This document shows positions 33,374 to 41,919 of a stretch of 64,000 nucleotides of DNA, one piece after another. Each line of letters starts with the position of its first letter. Within the stretch, counting starts at the first letter, position 1. The position numbers and the translations under genes are program-made. The notes below the pieces were generated by a model. The model was not told where the DNA came from and searched no databases. It saw nothing but the letters and a program-made list of their open reading frames with translations. This DNA is from Glycomyces sp040645615 (GTDB taxonomy: Bacteria; Actinomycetota; Actinomycetes; Mycobacteriales; Micromonosporaceae), in the NCBI RefSeq assembly GCF_040645615.1, contig NZ_JBEYYO010000006.1, positions 1 to 64,000 of the forward strand, in the 5' to 3' direction.

Positions 33374-33757
33374 ATGAACACCACCCCCGAATGGGCCGCG
33401 AACTCCCAGGTCTATGCCGACTACCTCGCCGCCAGCACTCGCTGCGCCGCCGCGTTCGCGCCCGCTCCCCAGATCCGCACTAACGCCTGGACCCACCCCG
33501 GCACCGGCGAGGTCCGGTACTACCTGGACACCGACGACCTGGCCGCCGCCGCCGGCTACGACCCCGCCGCCCGCGTCCTCGCCGGTGTCGACGAACACCT
33601 CTCCAAGAACAATGTCCGCCACATCGCTGACTACCTGTACCGCGCGAAGTTCTGGGTCGACGCCGCTGGCGTCCTCCACCAGAACGCGACCGGCCTTCAC
33701 TTCACCTACCGCGAGGCGTTCGAGGCCGCGATCGACCGCGCCGACATCATCCGCTAA
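33374..33757 (+). CDS. prophage hypothetical protein, first gene behind the palindromic promoter
   Basis: 127-aa protein from ATG 33374 (GGAG upstream). It is acidic to neutral with a Tyr/Ala-rich middle (VRYYLDTDDLAAAAGYDP, HIADYLYRAKFWVDAAGV). No family recognised. Control by the palindrome suggests repression in the lysogen or induction by a dedicated regulator. Confidence 0.6.
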   Translation: MNTTPEWAANSQVYADYLAASTRCAAAFAPAPQIRTNAWTHPGTGEVRYYLDTDDLAAAAGYDPAARVLAGVDEHLSKNNVRHIADYLYRAKFWVDAAGVLHQNATGLHFTYREAFEAAIDRADIIR

Positions 33758-33805
33758 CCCACCACCCTGGGGGCGTGAGCCCCCGGGGACCGAAAGGACC
33801 AAGCC

Positions 33806-34501
33806 GTGACCGACTGGAAACAGGCGCTCGCCGAGGCCACCGCCGGACGCGAGCACGCGCGCGCCATCGAAGAGCAGGCGATCCGCGACGCCCGCGCCGC
33901 CGGTGCCACCACTACACAGATTGCCGAGGCGCTCGGGATCAAATCCAGGTGGCGGGTCACCGAGGCCGAACGCAACAGCGCCGACCCGGCCAGCCCCGTC
34001 CTCGGGCCCGTGGTGTACCTGCGGGGAGCGGGCAGGAGCGACGAAACGTGGGAGCGGATGCGGCAGGCGATGTGGGCGCGCGGCTGGCACACCACCCCCG
34101 ACCGCACTGCTGCCTGGCACCTCGCCCGCGGCGGCCACCCCACCGTCCTCGTCGACTTCTCCACGACCGTCAGCGGGGTCATCGTGACCCCGGTCGTCGC
34201 CAAGTACGTCCAGGACGAGGCTGAACTCGTCGCCCCGAAAGGCCGCGACGGCCACCCCTACCTGGGCACCCGCACCCCAGAGCCGGTGATCGACGACCCG
34301 GAGGGACGCCCGAATCCGGCCCCGATGATCGTCCCTGACGAGGCGGTCGCCCGCGCCTACGACGAAGGCCGCAACTACATCCCCAAAGAGGAGCTCGTCC
34401 CCGGCACGCCCCGGCCTGGCGTGCGCCGTGTCCTCGACGTCGAGCGGATCGCCCGCCTCGTCGCCTCCGAACTCTCCCGACACCCGGGCCGCGACCGATA
34501 G
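33806..34501 (+). CDS. prophage hypothetical protein with N-terminal helix-turn-helix
   Basis: 231-aa protein. Residues about 10-55 look like a sigma/HTH helix pair (AIRDARAAGATTTQIAEALG) followed by a mixed domain with VVYLRGAGRSDETW. The carboxyl end has VARAYDEGRNYIPKEEL. It follows the previous gene after 48 bp. Family unknown. Confidence 0.6.
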   Translation: MTDWKQALAEATAGREHARAIEEQAIRDARAAGATTTQIAEALGIKSRWRVTEAERNSADPASPVLGPVVYLRGAGRSDETWERMRQAMWARGWHTTPDRTAAWHLARGGHPTVLVDFSTTVSGVIVTPVVAKYVQDEAELVAPKGRDGHPYLGTRTPEPVIDDPEGRPNPAPMIVPDEAVARAYDEGRNYIPKEELVPGTPRPGVRRVLDVERIARLVASELSRHPGRDR

Positions 34502-34510
34502 GAGCCCGCC

Positions 34511-34894
34511 ATGACCTTTACGCTTCCCGACCACATCGCACGGCAAGTCACCCTCTACGCCGAACGCCGCGGCATCACCCCCGACCAGGCGGCCGAGCGG
34601 CTCGTCTCCCACGGATTGACCGAGATCGGCGCTTGGTGGCTCGGCGAGGATCCGACCGCCTTCCCCTACCACGTCGAGCAAGCCGAGATCGGCACCGACG
34701 GTGACGGGGAGCGGCTGATGCAGCCGGGATGGTCACTTGTCCAGGGCGCAGTCAGCCACGCCGAGGCGCGGGAGATCCTCGCCGAGACCGCCGGCATCGA
34801 CCTAGACGCCGTCGCCACACTCCCGCTGCGGATGCCGACCCGCGGACCGAAGCCGTTCAGCACCACCGTCTACCGGATCGTGAAAATCGCCTAG
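34511..34894 (+). CDS. prophage hypothetical protein, RHH-like amino end
   Basis: 127-aa protein. The amino end MTFTLPDHIARQVTLYAERR followed by GITPDQAAERLVSHGL has the strand-helix-helix look of ribbon-helix-helix proteins. The remainder is unrecognised. AGGAG lies just upstream of ATG 34511. Confidence 0.6.
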   Translation: MTFTLPDHIARQVTLYAERRGITPDQAAERLVSHGLTEIGAWWLGEDPTAFPYHVEQAEIGTDGDGERLMQPGWSLVQGAVSHAEAREILAETAGIDLDAVATLPLRMPTRGPKPFSTTVYRIVKIA

Positions 34895-34907
34895 AAGGAG
34901 CGAACCC

Positions 34908-35184
34908 ATGACCACGACCATCACCGCCGAGGACCTGCGCGACCTCATGGCCGCCGACAACGACCGCGAGTCAGGCGACGCCTACCGGCTCACCCTCGCC
35001 ATCGGCCCCAACGGGCGACCTGATCATCATCGCCCGAGGCGACGCCAGTAGCCGTGACGCACGGATCGTTACCGACGCCGAGGCCGTTGCTTCCTACGTC
35101 GGCGATCTGGACGACGAGTACGCCTCGGAGCTGCTGGCGAGCTTCGCCGAGGAGCTGACCGCCGAGCTGGCCGGCGGGGAGTAG
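34908..35184 (+). pseudogene. prophage small gene with a frameshift
   Basis: From ATG 34908 (GAAGGAG upstream) the first frame ends after 47 codons at 35049-35051, but the +1 frame continues sensibly to TAG 35182-35184 with LIIIARGDASSRDARIV and an acidic helical tail. The likely lesion is one extra G in the GGG at 35013-35015: reading AAC GGC GAC CTG would join both halves into about 91 aa. It may be a real mutation, programmed frameshifting, or a sequencing error. Confidence 0.65.
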
Positions 35185-35197
35185 CCGGACACGACGA

Positions 35198-35231
35198 AAC
35201 CGCCGCCCCTCCGAGTGGAGGAGCGGCGGTT
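35198..35231 (+). terminator. terminator between convergent prophage operons
   Basis: Stem AACCGCCGC with a further CCTCC / GGAGG and GCGGCGGTT arms, just after the frameshifted gene and before the convergent late operon. Confidence 0.75.
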
Positions 35232-35304
35232 CGTACTGGTCTTGGCGTCGAGTCTGCCCGGCCCCGGCGGCCGCGGGTATCGGCCGATCGGGTCCGGATC
35301 TCGC

Positions 35305-35544
35305 CTACTCGGCGTCTGGCGGCTCCTCGCCGGGGTCGCGGAGGTTCGCGAGCGCGATGACCCCGGCGGCGATGGCCGCGACTCGGGCGACGTGGTCGAC
35401 CAAGCCACCGGCCGGGCCGACACCGTAGGCGTCGAGGACCGCGAGGGTGATCATGCCGAGCACGACCACCGCGAACACGGTGCCGCGGAAGCGCTTGGGG
35501 ATGAGGGTCAGGAACCTCCGGACGAGGTTGAACGCCTGCTGCAT
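35305..35544 (-). CDS. putative holin
   Basis: 79-aa membrane protein with two hydrophobic segments (about residues 20-42 and 51-68), a basic amino end and an acidic carboxyl tail: the layout of a class II holin that times lysis by permeabilising the membrane. It is the last gene of the long minus-strand operon, close to the amidase. The frame is open further upstream only as a shadow of the acb2-like gene. Confidence 0.65.
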   Translation of the reverse strand: MQQAFNLVRRFLTLIPKRFRGTVFAVVVLGMITLAVLDAYGVGPAGGLVDHVARVAAIAAGVIALANLRDPGEEPPDAE

Positions 35545-35545
35545 G

Positions 35546-35770
35546 TCAGTCCTCCGTGTTCTGGCGGGCGAGGGCGGCGTTGCCCCAGAGCATCGCCTCC
35601 TCGCAGGCGGTGAGCGCGAGAGCCTTCTCGCGGCCTTCGGGGAGCTTCTCGTTGAGGAAGTCGGCCAGCGCCTTGCAGTGCTGGCGGACGGAGGTGTGCG
35701 CGTCGCGCTTCTCCTCGGTCGTGGCCGGGTGGAACGCGAATCGGTGTGCGATATCGGCGGGGCTCGCCAT
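35546..35770 (-). CDS. acb2: Acb2-like anti-CBASS protein (cyclic-nucleotide sponge)
   Basis: 74-aa helical protein from ATG 35770. It carries the Acb2/Tad1 hairpin-domain pattern: RFAFHPAT near the start, then a helix, LPEGREKALALTACEEA, and the closing MLWGNAALARQ, matching the family pattern P..REkalALTkLEeAm.WANAaIAR. Known Acb2 proteins bind cyclic di- and trinucleotides and so block CBASS immune signalling. It is co-transcribed with the holin (1 bp gap), a common place for such genes in phages. The family call is by pattern; ligand specificity is not predictable here. Confidence 0.8.
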   Translation of the reverse strand: MASPADIAHRFAFHPATTEEKRDAHTSVRQHCKALADFLNEKLPEGREKALALTACEEAMLWGNAALARQNTED

Positions 35771-35797
35771 GCTGCCTCCTGAGGTAGTTTCGTACAG

Positions 35798-36082
35798 GTG
35801 TCGGAAAAAATCTCGGTTGTGATCATGGACCACACGATCCCGGGGACGGTCGACGAGCGGCGGTGGCGCCAGCGCGGCCACTGGGGGACGTGGCGGGACT
35901 ACGTCCTCGACCTCGGGGCGCTTGATGACGGCCGCTGGTACGTCCGCCAGCTCGCCCACGACCTCGTCGGGCCATGGCGCGCCGAGGTCTACGCGACCGA
36001 GAAGGACGCGCGGACAGTCGCCGCTGCGGTCCTGGCCGCTGCCCGGCCAGTGCTTGAGGCCGCGGACTACCGCGAGATCTAG
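35798..36082 (+). CDS. small prophage protein on the plus strand
   Basis: 94 aa from GTG 35798 (an in-frame ATG at 35825 is possible). It contains WRQRGHWGTWRDYVLDLGAL and a long Ala-rich terminal helix. It is the only plus-strand gene inside the minus-strand operon, divergent from the acb2-like gene and overlapping the next minus gene tail to tail by 4 bp. Unknown function; this layout suggests an independently expressed accessory gene. Confidence 0.5.
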   Translation: MSEKISVVIMDHTIPGTVDERRWRQRGHWGTWRDYVLDLGALDDGRWYVRQLAHDLVGPWRAEVYATEKDARTVAAAVLAAARPVLEAADYREI

Positions 36083-36444
36083 GTGGGGAGGTCGCCGCCG
36101 AGGCGCGTGACCTCGGCGGCGAGTACGGTCTCGCGCTGCTCGGCCCGGTCGAGGCGGCGGCGCAGTTCGGCGATGTCGTTGTCGAGCTGGTTCCCGCGCT
36201 CGTCGGCGCGCGCGAGGTCGGCGCGGAGCCGGGCGACTTCGGCGCGGGACGCGGCCAGTTCGGCACGTAGCTCATCGAGCAGTTCCCCGTAGGCGCCGTA
36301 GATCTGCTTGTGCGCCTCCTCGGTGATCTGCCCGACCTGCGCCCGTCGGAGGCGGCGGCTGACCAGCGCGGTCACGAACGAGGCGCCCGCCCCAGAGAGT
36401 GCCGAGGAGCCCGCGAGCGCGAGGGCGATCTCGACCGGCTCCAT
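36079..36444 (-). CDS. membrane-anchored coiled-coil protein in the lysis cassette
   Basis: 121-aa protein: one membrane segment at about residues 5-30, then a long charged coiled coil (residues 45-115, e.g. LRAELAASRAEVARLRADLA). It resembles DUF2746-type phage proteins and sits next to the amidase, where phages keep lysis accessory proteins. Start codon overlaps the amidase stop. Confidence 0.6.
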   Translation of the reverse strand: MEPVEIALALAGSSALSGAGASFVTALVSRRLRRAQVGQITEEAHKQIYGAYGELLDELRAELAASRAEVARLRADLARADERGNQLDNDIAELRRRLDRAEQRETVLAAEVTRLGGDLPT

Positions 36445-37310
36445 TAGGTCACCGGGTTCTCGAACGCGGCCCGCCACGTCGCGGGGCCGGGCTTGCCGTC
36501 CGGTTCGAGGCCCTGGTCCCGCTGGAAAGCGATGGTCAAGACCTTGTACTCGGGGCCATAGAACCCGTCGTTCCCGGAGCCGCCGAGGTACCGCTTGCCC
36601 TTGCCAACCGGCCACCCGCGTTTGCGGAGCTGCTCGCCGAAGATCTTCAACCACTCTCGGTCCGTCTTCCCCTTGAAGACGCGGCCGAAGTAGCCCGACA
36701 CGGACGAGCTCGGCCCGCCCTTCGGACCGAAGTAGTGGCCGGCGGGGAGCGGGAACGAGTACTTCGGGCCCGGCGCGGGCTTCGTGCCCTTCGCGGGCGT
36801 CGACGGCTTCGGGGCCGGTGTCACCGACCCGCCGCCCGGCTTGTGGCCGGCGAGCTTCGACTTCGCCCACGAGTGCAGCGAGCCGCCGGGGCACGCGGTG
36901 CTCCCGAGGTCGCGGTGACCGTAGACGGTGAGGGCGCTGCCCTTGCGCTTGCAGGCCTCTTGGTAGAGCCACGCGACCGCGTCGAGCGCCGCGTCGGTGG
37001 GCAAGCCGGACTCGTAGTTGCCGATGACGCAAACGCCGACCGTGGCCGTGTTGTGGTTCGCGGCGTGCGCGCCGACGCCGAGCCAGCCGCGCCCCATGTA
37101 GATCTTCCCGGCCTTGTCGACCAGGAAGTTGTATCCGATGTCGGACCAGCCGTTCGTGTCCATGTGGTAGCCCTGGATGGCTTTCACCGTCTGGTCGGCG
37201 CTCGCGGCGGAGTGATGCACCACGAACCCCTTGCGGGAGCCCCAGGTCGTCTGGTGGACGGTGCTCTTCGCTTTGCGGGCGCCCCACGCGGCGCGGGAGA
37301 TGATCTGCAT
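36444..37310 (-). CDS. N-acetylmuramoyl-L-alanine amidase endolysin
   Basis: Endolysin of 288 aa. Residues about 1-150 form a PGRP/Amidase_2 domain with zinc-site residues in VVHHSAASADQ and GHRDLGSTACPGG; it cuts between muramic acid and the peptide stem. A Pro/Lys/Thr linker (about 160-190) leads to a carboxyl peptidoglycan-binding domain with GFYGPEYKVLTIAFQRDQGL. It lacks a signal peptide, so it needs the nearby holin. ATG 37310 is the start; the frame is open upstream without homology. Confidence 0.92.
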   Translation of the reverse strand: MQIISRAAWGARKAKSTVHQTTWGSRKGFVVHHSAASADQTVKAIQGYHMDTNGWSDIGYNFLVDKAGKIYMGRGWLGVGAHAANHNTATVGVCVIGNYESGLPTDAALDAVAWLYQEACKRKGSALTVYGHRDLGSTACPGGSLHSWAKSKLAGHKPGGGSVTPAPKPSTPAKGTKPAPGPKYSFPLPAGHYFGPKGGPSSSVSGYFGRVFKGKTDREWLKIFGEQLRKRGWPVGKGKRYLGGSGNDGFYGPEYKVLTIAFQRDQGLEPDGKPGPATWRAAFENPVT

Positions 37311-37374
37311 GATGATGATGCCTCTCTGAGAGTGGGGTCGGGGTGCGCCGCCGGCTCGGCGGCGAAGATGGGGG

Positions 37375-38130
37375 TTAGGACTGGAGGCCGAACAGCCGGT
37401 CACATTGGATGCGCGCACGGGTAGCGCCGCCTGAGCAGTGCAAATACAGGTCGAACCCCTGGCTCGACCCGGGAGTGATCGCCGACCCCCACCCAGGCAC
37501 CGGCACCACCTGTGTGAGTCCGCCAGCGCTCGTAGCGGCGGTGACCCCGCCGATATCCAGACGCCAGGTTGCGCTTCCGCCCCCGATGGTGGTGGTGGAG
37601 ACGCCGATCGACACTCGGGGGTGCCACACCGGGTTGATCCCCTGCATCACCTTCGTCGCCGTCGTGTTCGCAGTGGACGGCCACAAGGAGCCGTTGCCCT
37701 CCCCGAAGCTCTGCGCCTCGAACGACGGCACGAGCCGGTAGTTCAGGTACGGCCTGCCGAGGCCGTGCCCGGTCTCGCCGTCGTTGGTCATGACGTAGTT
37801 GCCGGCGTTGTCGTACAGCGCCCACGTCTGGCGACCGGTGTCTCCACCCAACAAGAACGCGCTCGACCCGGTGTCGAACGCGAACCGCCAGCCCCTCGAT
37901 TGCGTCCCGAATGCGACGTCACCCCAGTAGGCGACGGTGACGCCGTCCTTCGATACGAGTTTGAGTTCGCCGCCGTCGATGGTGATCGCGCCGCCGATGA
38001 CGCGCAGGCCCCGGGCGCCGATCGAGGCATCCTCCAAGCGGCGCCCGGACAGGAGTTCGCGGAGCTTCTGCTCGAGCTGCTGGACTCGTCGGGCCAGCTG
38101 CCCGTCGAACGCGAATTCAGACGCCGGCAT
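37375..38130 (-). CDS. phage tail/fibre-associated protein
   Basis: 251-aa protein with an amino coiled-coil start (LARRVQQLEQKLRELLSGRR), a middle beta-rich region, and a carboxyl part rich in Gly/Ser/Thr strands. It lies between the endolysin and the PhoD-tail protein, where siphoviruses encode receptor-binding or base-plate proteins. Coiled-coil followed by beta structure suits a trimeric fibre. Not recognised by name. Confidence 0.65.
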   Translation of the reverse strand: MPASEFAFDGQLARRVQQLEQKLRELLSGRRLEDASIGARGLRVIGGAITIDGGELKLVSKDGVTVAYWGDVAFGTQSRGWRFAFDTGSSAFLLGGDTGRQTWALYDNAGNYVMTNDGETGHGLGRPYLNYRLVPSFEAQSFGEGNGSLWPSTANTTATKVMQGINPVWHPRVSIGVSTTTIGGGSATWRLDIGGVTAATSAGGLTQVVPVPGWGSAITPGSSQGFDLYLHCSGGATRARIQCDRLFGLQS

Positions 38131-38131
38131 G

Positions 38132-40537
38132 TCAGGCCTCCAGCAGGATGGTGGGTTTCACGATCTGGGCTTCGGGGTCGAGTTCCCAGGCGAGGACGCG
38201 GCCGCGCACGGCCCGCCCGAGCGGGTCGAGGTGCCCCCACAGGTCGAGGTTGACGGTGTCGCCGATGTTCCAGTCGACGCCGAGCCGGGCCGGTTCGATG
38301 TTCGCCCGGCACGTGATCACCACTGATTTTGTGCCCTCCCGCAGCTCGGCGAGCTTGCGGCGGGCGTGCGCGTTGAGCACCGAGGGGTTCTTGATCGAGG
38401 ACGAGGGCTGGAACCGGTACTCGTACCGTGGGATACCCGCATCGAGTTGGAACTCGTCGCGGATCCGCGCCGACGTAGGCGTGTCCTCGCCCTCGCCCGA
38501 GGTGTAGGCGAGGATGTCGTTCGCGCCGCGGCCATCGGAGTAGTCCCACGTCCAGTCGTAGTCGACGTAGACCGGGGAGATCGACGACAGGGTCACAATC
38601 GGGTCGACGCGCCCGATGCGTTTCCGCAGGCGCGCGACCTTGCGGACGTGGGTCTGCCGGCTGTTCGTCCACTCCAGGTCGATGGTCCAGTCGGGGCCGT
38701 CCTCGACCTCCGCGAGCTCGGAGACCCGCTGGAACACGAGGCCGTTTTCGTCGTCGAAGTACTCGCGGTCGCGGACCGTCCCGGTGTCGGGGGCGTCGAC
38801 GACCAGGCCGATCCCGTGCTCGTTGTTCGCGTCGCCGATGAGCCCGGCCCAGATGCGGGCCTCGTCGACGCCGGTCCATTTGTGGTCGCCGACGTAGCGG
38901 CGGTTGAGGTAGCCCTCCAGGGAGACGAGCCCGAGCTCCGCGGTTGGGGCGGTGCCCCCGATGGGCTTCAAGAGGATCCCGGCCCAGGCGGGGACGCCGT
39001 TGACCACGGCGACGTACATCGTCGTGCGCGGCTCCAGGATCCGGTCGGCCAGGCCGAGCAGACGCCCCGGGCCCGCCGTCGGCAACGGCAACGTGAGGGT
39101 GGTCTGCCAGTAGTTCGACAGGGCCCGCCCGAACGTGCCCTTCACCATCGGCAAGTGCGCGATTTTCGCGCCCGACACCAGGTCGCAGGCGTACCAGTCG
39201 ACCCGGTTCGTCGCGGTCGCGGTCGCCCCCGGGACGGGTGTCGGCGCTGGCGGTGGCGTGGGCTGCCCGGTCGCGAAGCTGATCGTGTGCTGGCGCCAGA
39301 CGGCCATCCCGGAGTACCCGGTGAGGGTCATGGTGATCTGGGAGCCGGTGTCGTCGACGGTGACCATGCCCCACTGCGAACGGCCACCCTGGAATCCCAG
39401 GTCGTACTGGGAGCCGGAGGCCTCGGAGGGGGTGGCGTCGATCGACGCGCACAGGAGCACGGGGAAGCCGCCCCAGGGGTTGGCGGCGCCGGAGGCGAGG
39501 CCGAGGGCGTGAACGTCGGCGGTGAGCATGACCATTGACGACGCCCACGACCGTGTCCCGCCCGAGGAGGGGACCGCGATCGAGGTGAGCATGGTGGCGA
39601 GCTCTTGGCGTTCGGTGGTGAACGAGGACCAGGTGTCGACGTGGCCGCCGAGCCACGGGGTGGGCATCCACCACACCAACGCGACCGCGGTCGTCGTGGT
39701 CAAGATGCTGCGCATCCAGTCTTTCTGCGCCTGCCCCAACATGGTTTTCGACGCGTTGTCGGCCGCGCCGTTGGGGGTCCGGTCATACCTCGTGTCGGCG
39801 AGGATGTGGAGGGTCCGGTCGATCTGCCACGCCCGGTAGACCGGCCCGGCCGCGCCCATCGGGTAATGCGGCATGAACTCGCGGACGACCTGCGCGAGGT
39901 TCGGTTTGTCGAGGCTGGTGCCGTCGGAGTCGTTGCCGCCCACGAAGTCGTGGTCGTCGTAGCCGACCTCGGTGGGGACGCGCAGGACCGCCGCCTGGTG
40001 GGGTTGGCGAAGCACGTCACGGTAGATCGCGCGGATCGTCCCGACCGTCCCGTCGGGCACATAGACGCCGTCGCCCGGGTTGCCGTAATGCCAGTCCCCC
40101 AGGCACACACGCAAGTCCGCGTCCACGCCCGCGATCTGAGAGAGAACCGGCGGGTTCGAGCCGCGCGTCGAGGGCAGGACCGTGGTGTCCTCGGCGGGGT
40201 AGTCAGGGGTGAGCCCGGCGTCGCCGAAGCCGACCACCCGGTGGAGGCCGGTCGACCCGGTCGGCCGGAACGTCGTGAACCGGCCGATGCGGTCGGGGTC
40301 GGTGTCGAGGGTGCCGTCGTCCTCGATCGCGCACCAGTACTCCGTGGCCGGGGCGAGCCCCTCGACCGAGAAGTGGACGGTCCCGGCGGCGTTGATCGGG
40401 ACCGGCCCGACCCACTGCGGCGAGTCCAGGTTCTGGTTGGTGGAGACGGCGAGTCGGGCCATCGCGCCGTCGATCTCGCCGGTGACGCGCACCGATGTGG
40501 GGGTCGGCGCACCCACCCAAATCCACTCGGTGCCCAC
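38132..40537 (-). CDS. tail tip protein fused to a PhoD-like phosphatase domain
   Basis: 801-aa two-part protein. Residues about 1-95 are a fibronectin-like domain and about 95-430 a PhoD-like metallophosphoesterase, with VVGFGDAG, VCLGDWHYGN, GYDDHDFVGGN and MLTADVHALGL as metal-site motifs. Residues about 440-801 resemble the Gp37-like siphovirus ReqiPepy6 tail protein (WAGILLKPIGG, GLVSLEGYLNRRYVGDH, REYFDDENGLVFQRVSEL). A secreted-phosphatase domain on a tail suggests cleavage of teichoic-acid or similar phosphodiesters at the cell surface. The domain roles are inferred from family. Confidence 0.8.
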   Translation of the reverse strand: MGTEWIWVGAPTPTSVRVTGEIDGAMARLAVSTNQNLDSPQWVGPVPINAAGTVHFSVEGLAPATEYWCAIEDDGTLDTDPDRIGRFTTFRPTGSTGLHRVVGFGDAGLTPDYPAEDTTVLPSTRGSNPPVLSQIAGVDADLRVCLGDWHYGNPGDGVYVPDGTVGTIRAIYRDVLRQPHQAAVLRVPTEVGYDDHDFVGGNDSDGTSLDKPNLAQVVREFMPHYPMGAAGPVYRAWQIDRTLHILADTRYDRTPNGAADNASKTMLGQAQKDWMRSILTTTTAVALVWWMPTPWLGGHVDTWSSFTTERQELATMLTSIAVPSSGGTRSWASSMVMLTADVHALGLASGAANPWGGFPVLLCASIDATPSEASGSQYDLGFQGGRSQWGMVTVDDTGSQITMTLTGYSGMAVWRQHTISFATGQPTPPPAPTPVPGATATATNRVDWYACDLVSGAKIAHLPMVKGTFGRALSNYWQTTLTLPLPTAGPGRLLGLADRILEPRTTMYVAVVNGVPAWAGILLKPIGGTAPTAELGLVSLEGYLNRRYVGDHKWTGVDEARIWAGLIGDANNEHGIGLVVDAPDTGTVRDREYFDDENGLVFQRVSELAEVEDGPDWTIDLEWTNSRQTHVRKVARLRKRIGRVDPIVTLSSISPVYVDYDWTWDYSDGRGANDILAYTSGEGEDTPTSARIRDEFQLDAGIPRYEYRFQPSSSIKNPSVLNAHARRKLAELREGTKSVVITCRANIEPARLGVDWNIGDTVNLDLWGHLDPLGRAVRGRVLAWELDPEAQIVKPTILLEA

Positions 40538-40538
40538 C

Positions 40539-41903
40539 CTATTCTTCCTCCTGGTAGGAGCCCTGCACCGTGAGGAACATGCCGGAGGCGAGCATCGTGC
40601 CGGTCATGTTGTTCAGGTTCGGGGTGGTGCCGTTGTCCATGCGGAGTCGGTCCCACACCGCCCCCGAACCGCCCGTGAACGAGACGGCCTGCCCGGCCCG
40701 GTTGCCGCCCGAGCCACCCGAAGCGCCCTCGACGGCCATCTCCACGACCTGCCGTGTCGCCCGGTTGATCGCCGTCGGCGCGGTGACCGTGAAGTTCGCC
40801 GAGCCCGACCCGGCCGAGGAGACCACGAGGTAGACGATGAAGCACACCGTCAACGGGGCGATCCGCTTCCACCGGCCGGTGAGCGTTGAGAACGTCGCCG
40901 AGCCCTGCCCGGCGACGGTCGGTGTGTAGATGTTCCAGCCGACCGCCTGCGGCGACGAGGTCATGGCCGACACGTAGGAGTGGTTCACCACGGACGCGAC
41001 CGGCTGGTACGTCGACCCCGAGTAGCGGACGAGCGTGTCCGTGGAGGCGACGTCCGCGTACATGCCCTCGCGGCGGACCGCGAGCGTGAGCGCGGAGGTG
41101 TTGGCCACGGGCAGGATCCCGCCAGCGGCCACAGTGTACTCAGGCGCGTAGGCCAGCGACGGCGGGGTCCCCGAGGACACCGACGGGACGGTGAACCGGG
41201 CGAGCTCGAACTCGCCCGGCGGAAGGTCGGGTGCGGTCGCGATCGGCGCCGGGGTGCCGGGGATGAGGTACGTGTCGGCGACGATGAACCCGGTGACGTC
41301 CTCGGCGGTGTCGCGGATGCGCCCGGCGAGGAGGTCGATGCGGTTGTTCGTCGCGTCGGCGGCTGCGGCGACGTGCGACGCGGTGGGGATCGCGCACAGG
41401 TACGGCCCGCCCTGCGTCCCGCCCGCGACCGGGTTGATGACGATGTTCGTATCGGCGACGGTGACCGTCAGGCCCACGTGGGTCACCGCGTCGGCGGACG
41501 AGTTCGCGATGACGCCCGCGCGAGCACCGAACCGGCCGGTCGCGGTCGCCTCCGCTGTCGGCCGGGACTTGTAGAGAAGCCCGCCGAGGGCCTGGCGCAG
41601 CTGCTGCCCGGTGTAGACCGCCGCGGCCCGGTCGACCGTGACCTCCCCGTCCGTCTCGAAGGCGACGACGGGGGAGCCGGGGGCGTACCGCAACTGGAAG
41701 TCGTCGCCAGCAACGTTCGCGACGTAATAGGGCGCGCCGGGGACGAGGACGCCGTCGGCGCCGCCGTCGGGGCTGGCGGTGACGACCTGTTCGCCGTCGA
41801 CGAGGTCGTGATCGGCGATGGTGAGCGTGTCGGTGGCGGCGGTGACGGTCGCGACGCCGACCGCGGCACCGGACGCACCGGAGGTCGCAAAGAGCGCAGT
41901 CAA
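40539..41903 (-). CDS. beta-rich phage tail protein
   Basis: 454-aa protein rich in Thr, Ala and Val with low charge; repeating strand-turn units such as GATVTAATDTLTIADHDLV-like stretches suggest a tail-fibre or base-plate component. It lies directly upstream of the tail-tip gene. Start is ATG 41903; the next gene ends 16 bp away. Not recognised by name. Confidence 0.65.
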   Translation of the reverse strand: MTALFATSGASGAAVGVATVTAATDTLTIADHDLVDGEQVVTASPDGGADGVLVPGAPYYVANVAGDDFQLRYAPGSPVVAFETDGEVTVDRAAAVYTGQQLRQALGGLLYKSRPTAEATATGRFGARAGVIANSSADAVTHVGLTVTVADTNIVINPVAGGTQGGPYLCAIPTASHVAAAADATNNRIDLLAGRIRDTAEDVTGFIVADTYLIPGTPAPIATAPDLPPGEFELARFTVPSVSSGTPPSLAYAPEYTVAAGGILPVANTSALTLAVRREGMYADVASTDTLVRYSGSTYQPVASVVNHSYVSAMTSSPQAVGWNIYTPTVAGQGSATFSTLTGRWKRIAPLTVCFIVYLVVSSAGSGSANFTVTAPTAINRATRQVVEMAVEGASGGSGGNRAGQAVSFTGGSGAVWDRLRMDNGTTPNLNNMTGTMLASGMFLTVQGSYQEEE

Positions 41904-41919
41904 GGCCAGGGCCTCCTTT

